Below, one piece after another: positions 62,650 through 64,000 of a stretch of 64,000 bases of DNA (its first letter is position 1; every line of letters begins with the position of its first letter). The position numbers were made by a program, and so were the translations under genes. The notes beneath the pieces were generated by a model. It ran no database searches, was not told the DNA's origin, and saw only the letters and a list, made by a program, of their open reading frames with translations. The stretch covers positions 96,980-160,979 of the forward strand of contig DHUU01000020.1 of the NCBI GenBank assembly GCA_002409325.1. The letters run 5' to 3'. The DNA is from Bacteroidales bacterium UBA5226. GTDB taxonomy: Bacteria; Bacteroidota; Bacteroidia; Bacteroidales; UBA932.

Positions 62650-63918
62650 TTAATCCAGAATTATTTCCACAACCGTATTGATCAAGGAACGATCGTATGG
62701 CCGTTCCACCCGGATATAATTACGGGTATAACCGTGCATCTTCCCGTAACCGGTCTTGCCCTCAAACAACACTTCCTCCTTTCTGCCCCTGTTGGCCTGA
62801 ATAAAGTCCCAGTGCAACCGGTCGGACAATTGGCCCAGCATCCGGGTCCTTTGGGTGATTATCCCTTCGCGGATTCTTTCTGTTACAGGTAATAAGGCAG
62901 CCTGCGTGCCGGGTCTGGGAGAGAAGGGGAAAACGTGCAGAAAAGAAGGCCCAAGGCCTTCAAGCAGTTTGTAAGTTTCCACAAAATCAGCATCCGTTTC
63001 ACCCGGAAAACCGGCTATCACGTCAACACCTATGAACGCATAAGGCATCAGGGAGCGGATAAACCTTACCTTGCCGGCAAACAAACCGGGATCATACCTC
63101 CTTCCCATTCTCCGGAGGATCCGGCTGCTACCGCTTTGCAAAGGAATGTGGAAATGGGGAAGGAAACACTTCACCGCAGCCGTTATTTCTATGATCTCTT
63201 CTGTCAGAAGGTTTGGCTCTATGGAGGATATCCTGTAGCGCTCAATCCCCTGTACATGGGACAGGTTTCTCAGAAGGTCGGCAAAAGACTCTCCGGTGGT
63301 TTTTCCAAAATCACCGGTGTTAACTCCGGTCAATACAATCTCTTTGACCCCTCTGGCGGCTATTTCCTGCGCCTGCTGTACCACCTGTGAAATGGGAATG
63401 TTCCTGCTGCGGCCCCTGGCCAGTGGTACAGTGCAGTACGTGCAGTAATAATCACAGCCATCCTGCACTTTTAAAAAGGACCTTGTCCTGTCACGGTTAT
63501 CCTCTCCGGCAGACCAGGCAGGGAAAAAAAATTTTCCTGCCCCGCCAGGATTCGTAAGTGGAGTCCTGTACTCCGGATTATCGGCCACTTGCGCCACACG
63601 GTCTCTGAAATTAGTTCCCAGTATTGCCCCTACCCCGGGAATCCCGGCAAGGTTTCCTGCCCTCAGCTGCGCTGAGCAGCCGGTAACGATCACACGTGTT
63701 TCGGGATTGATACGCAATGCTTTTCGTATGGCCTGGCGGCTTTTCTTGTCTGCGTGTTCGGTTACAGAACAGGTATTGATGATGGTAATGCCTGCCCCTG
63801 CAGAGGCCCCCACCTTTTGATAACCTTTTTGGATCAGATCCCGGGCTATGGTAGCACTTTCGGCATAATTGAGCTTGCACCCCAGTGTTACGACAGTAAA
63901 TGTCCTTTTTTCATTCAT
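62650..63918 (-). CDS. mtaB: tRNA t6A37 methylthiotransferase MtaB
   Basis: 422 residues. N-terminal MTTase domain with cluster cysteines in LGCKLNYAES, NTCSVTEHADKKSR and VTGCSAQ; radical SAM CX3CX2C in CDYYCTYCTVPLARGRSRN; C-terminal TRAM region (LFEGKTGYGKMHGYTRNYIRVERP). The KKSRQAIRK block is typical of MtaB rather than MiaB or RimO. It makes ms2t6A at position 37 of tRNAs that read ANN codons. The ATG overlaps the end of the partial upstream frame. Confidence 0.93.
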   Translation of the reverse strand: MNEKRTFTVVTLGCKLNYAESATIARDLIQKGYQKVGASAGAGITIINTCSVTEHADKKSRQAIRKALRINPETRVIVTGCSAQLRAGNLAGIPGVGAILGTNFRDRVAQVADNPEYRTPLTNPGGAGKFFFPAWSAGEDNRDRTRSFLKVQDGCDYYCTYCTVPLARGRSRNIPISQVVQQAQEIAARGVKEIVLTGVNTGDFGKTTGESFADLLRNLSHVQGIERYRISSIEPNLLTEEIIEITAAVKCFLPHFHIPLQSGSSRILRRMGRRYDPGLFAGKVRFIRSLMPYAFIGVDVIAGFPGETDADFVETYKLLEGLGPSFLHVFPFSPRPGTQAALLPVTERIREGIITQRTRMLGQLSDRLHWDFIQANRGRKEEVLFEGKTGYGKMHGYTRNYIRVERPYDRSLINTVVEIILD

Positions 63919-64000
63919 GCTGCAAATCCCTCATAGTCAAGGTAACCGAAGCTCGCCCCACTTCTTCTCCTCCCAGGGCGGGTGCCAGTTTGGATACTGT
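63911..64000 (-). CDS. C-terminal end of an unidentified upstream gene (partial)
   Basis: All three minus-strand frames are open for at least 20 codons at the window edge. The one ending with TGA at 63911 overlaps mtaB by 8 bases; another ending at 63915 would give a four-base ATGA overlap, and a third ends near 63938. I cannot decide which is real and recognise none of the tails. Coordinates of the longest are given. Confidence 0.25.
   Translation of the reverse strand, partial: TVSKLAPALGGEEVGRASVTLTMRDLQHE

Overview
The window reads as one contiguous piece of a Bacteroidota chromosome, most likely an anaerobic member of the Bacteroidales. This rests on the lineage's promoter element TAnnTTTG a few bases before many start codons, on lineage-typical families (putative porin of the Porin_10 type, DUF4293, DUF5106/thioredoxin-like, Tat-exported Gfo/Idh/MocA plus DUF1080 pair, RecD-like single-subunit helicase, THUMP-like methyltransferase), on many lipoproteins, and on oxygen-avoiding chemistry (class I hybrid cluster protein, several radical-SAM or Fe-S proteins). 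I see no insertion sequence, prophage, CRISPR array, rRNA or SusC/SusD pair. Gene density is very high, and 8 of 9 tail-to-tail protein-gene pairs overlap.

Layout. 1-7.7 kb: truncated Tat-exported aldo/keto reductase, PlsC-like acyltransferase, clpB, queE, two tandem exported C1 peptidases, pssA. 7.65-10.9 kb: a nitrosative-stress module (hcp, an FrdX-like ferredoxin, a divergent Crp/Fnr regulator) with a palindromic operator candidate. 10.95-11.6 kb: a decayed metallo-beta-lactamase-fold gene. 11.6-14.1 kb: lipocalin lipoprotein, thioredoxin, AraC regulator, second lipocalin. 14-18.3 kb: phosphohexomutase, RmlD-type reductase, GT39-type glycosyltransferase. 18.3-27.6 kb: a beta-mannan/galactomannan locus (GH3, CE7 esterase, GH5 mannanase, GH27 alpha-galactosidase, GPH symporter, cellobiose/mannobiose 2-epimerase). 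27.5-39.3 kb: a run of nine minus-strand genes with overlaps or tiny gaps: steroid 5-alpha-reductase, Old Yellow Enzyme reductase, short-chain dehydrogenase, HAMP membrane protein, TrkH, RecD-like helicase, a frameshifted S9 peptidase, methyltransferase, metallopeptidase. 39.4-47.6 kb: thioredoxin-like lipoprotein, porin, MltF-type transglycosylase, LolE/FtsX-type permease, tRNA-Gly(CCC), SirB1-type protein, nucleoside phosphorylase, DUF4293. 47.6-50.8 kb: Gfo/Idh/MocA, DUF1080 and sugar isomerase-like operon. 50.8-54.6 kb: TPR protein, M28-family protein, beta-barrel protein. 54.6-64 kb: minus-strand run mtaB, chrA, chrA, uvrB, relA, uvrA.

Most notable: the three-gene set of steroid 5-alpha-reductase, OYE-type ene-reductase and SDR (36.5-39.3 kb). 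It has the same composition as the bile-acid/steroid A-ring reduction genes reported in gut Odoribacteraceae and Parabacteroides that make isoallolithocholic acid. Second tier: the Gfo/DUF1080/isomerase set (oxidative glycoside cleavage by a 3-keto route), the mannan locus that lacks SusC/D, the regulator palindrome at 10.05 kb, a perfect 15-bp hairpin inside the GH27 gene, and a near-perfect inverted repeat joining two divergent promoters at 47.1 kb. All functional names come from reading motifs and overall architecture by eye; no database search was run.
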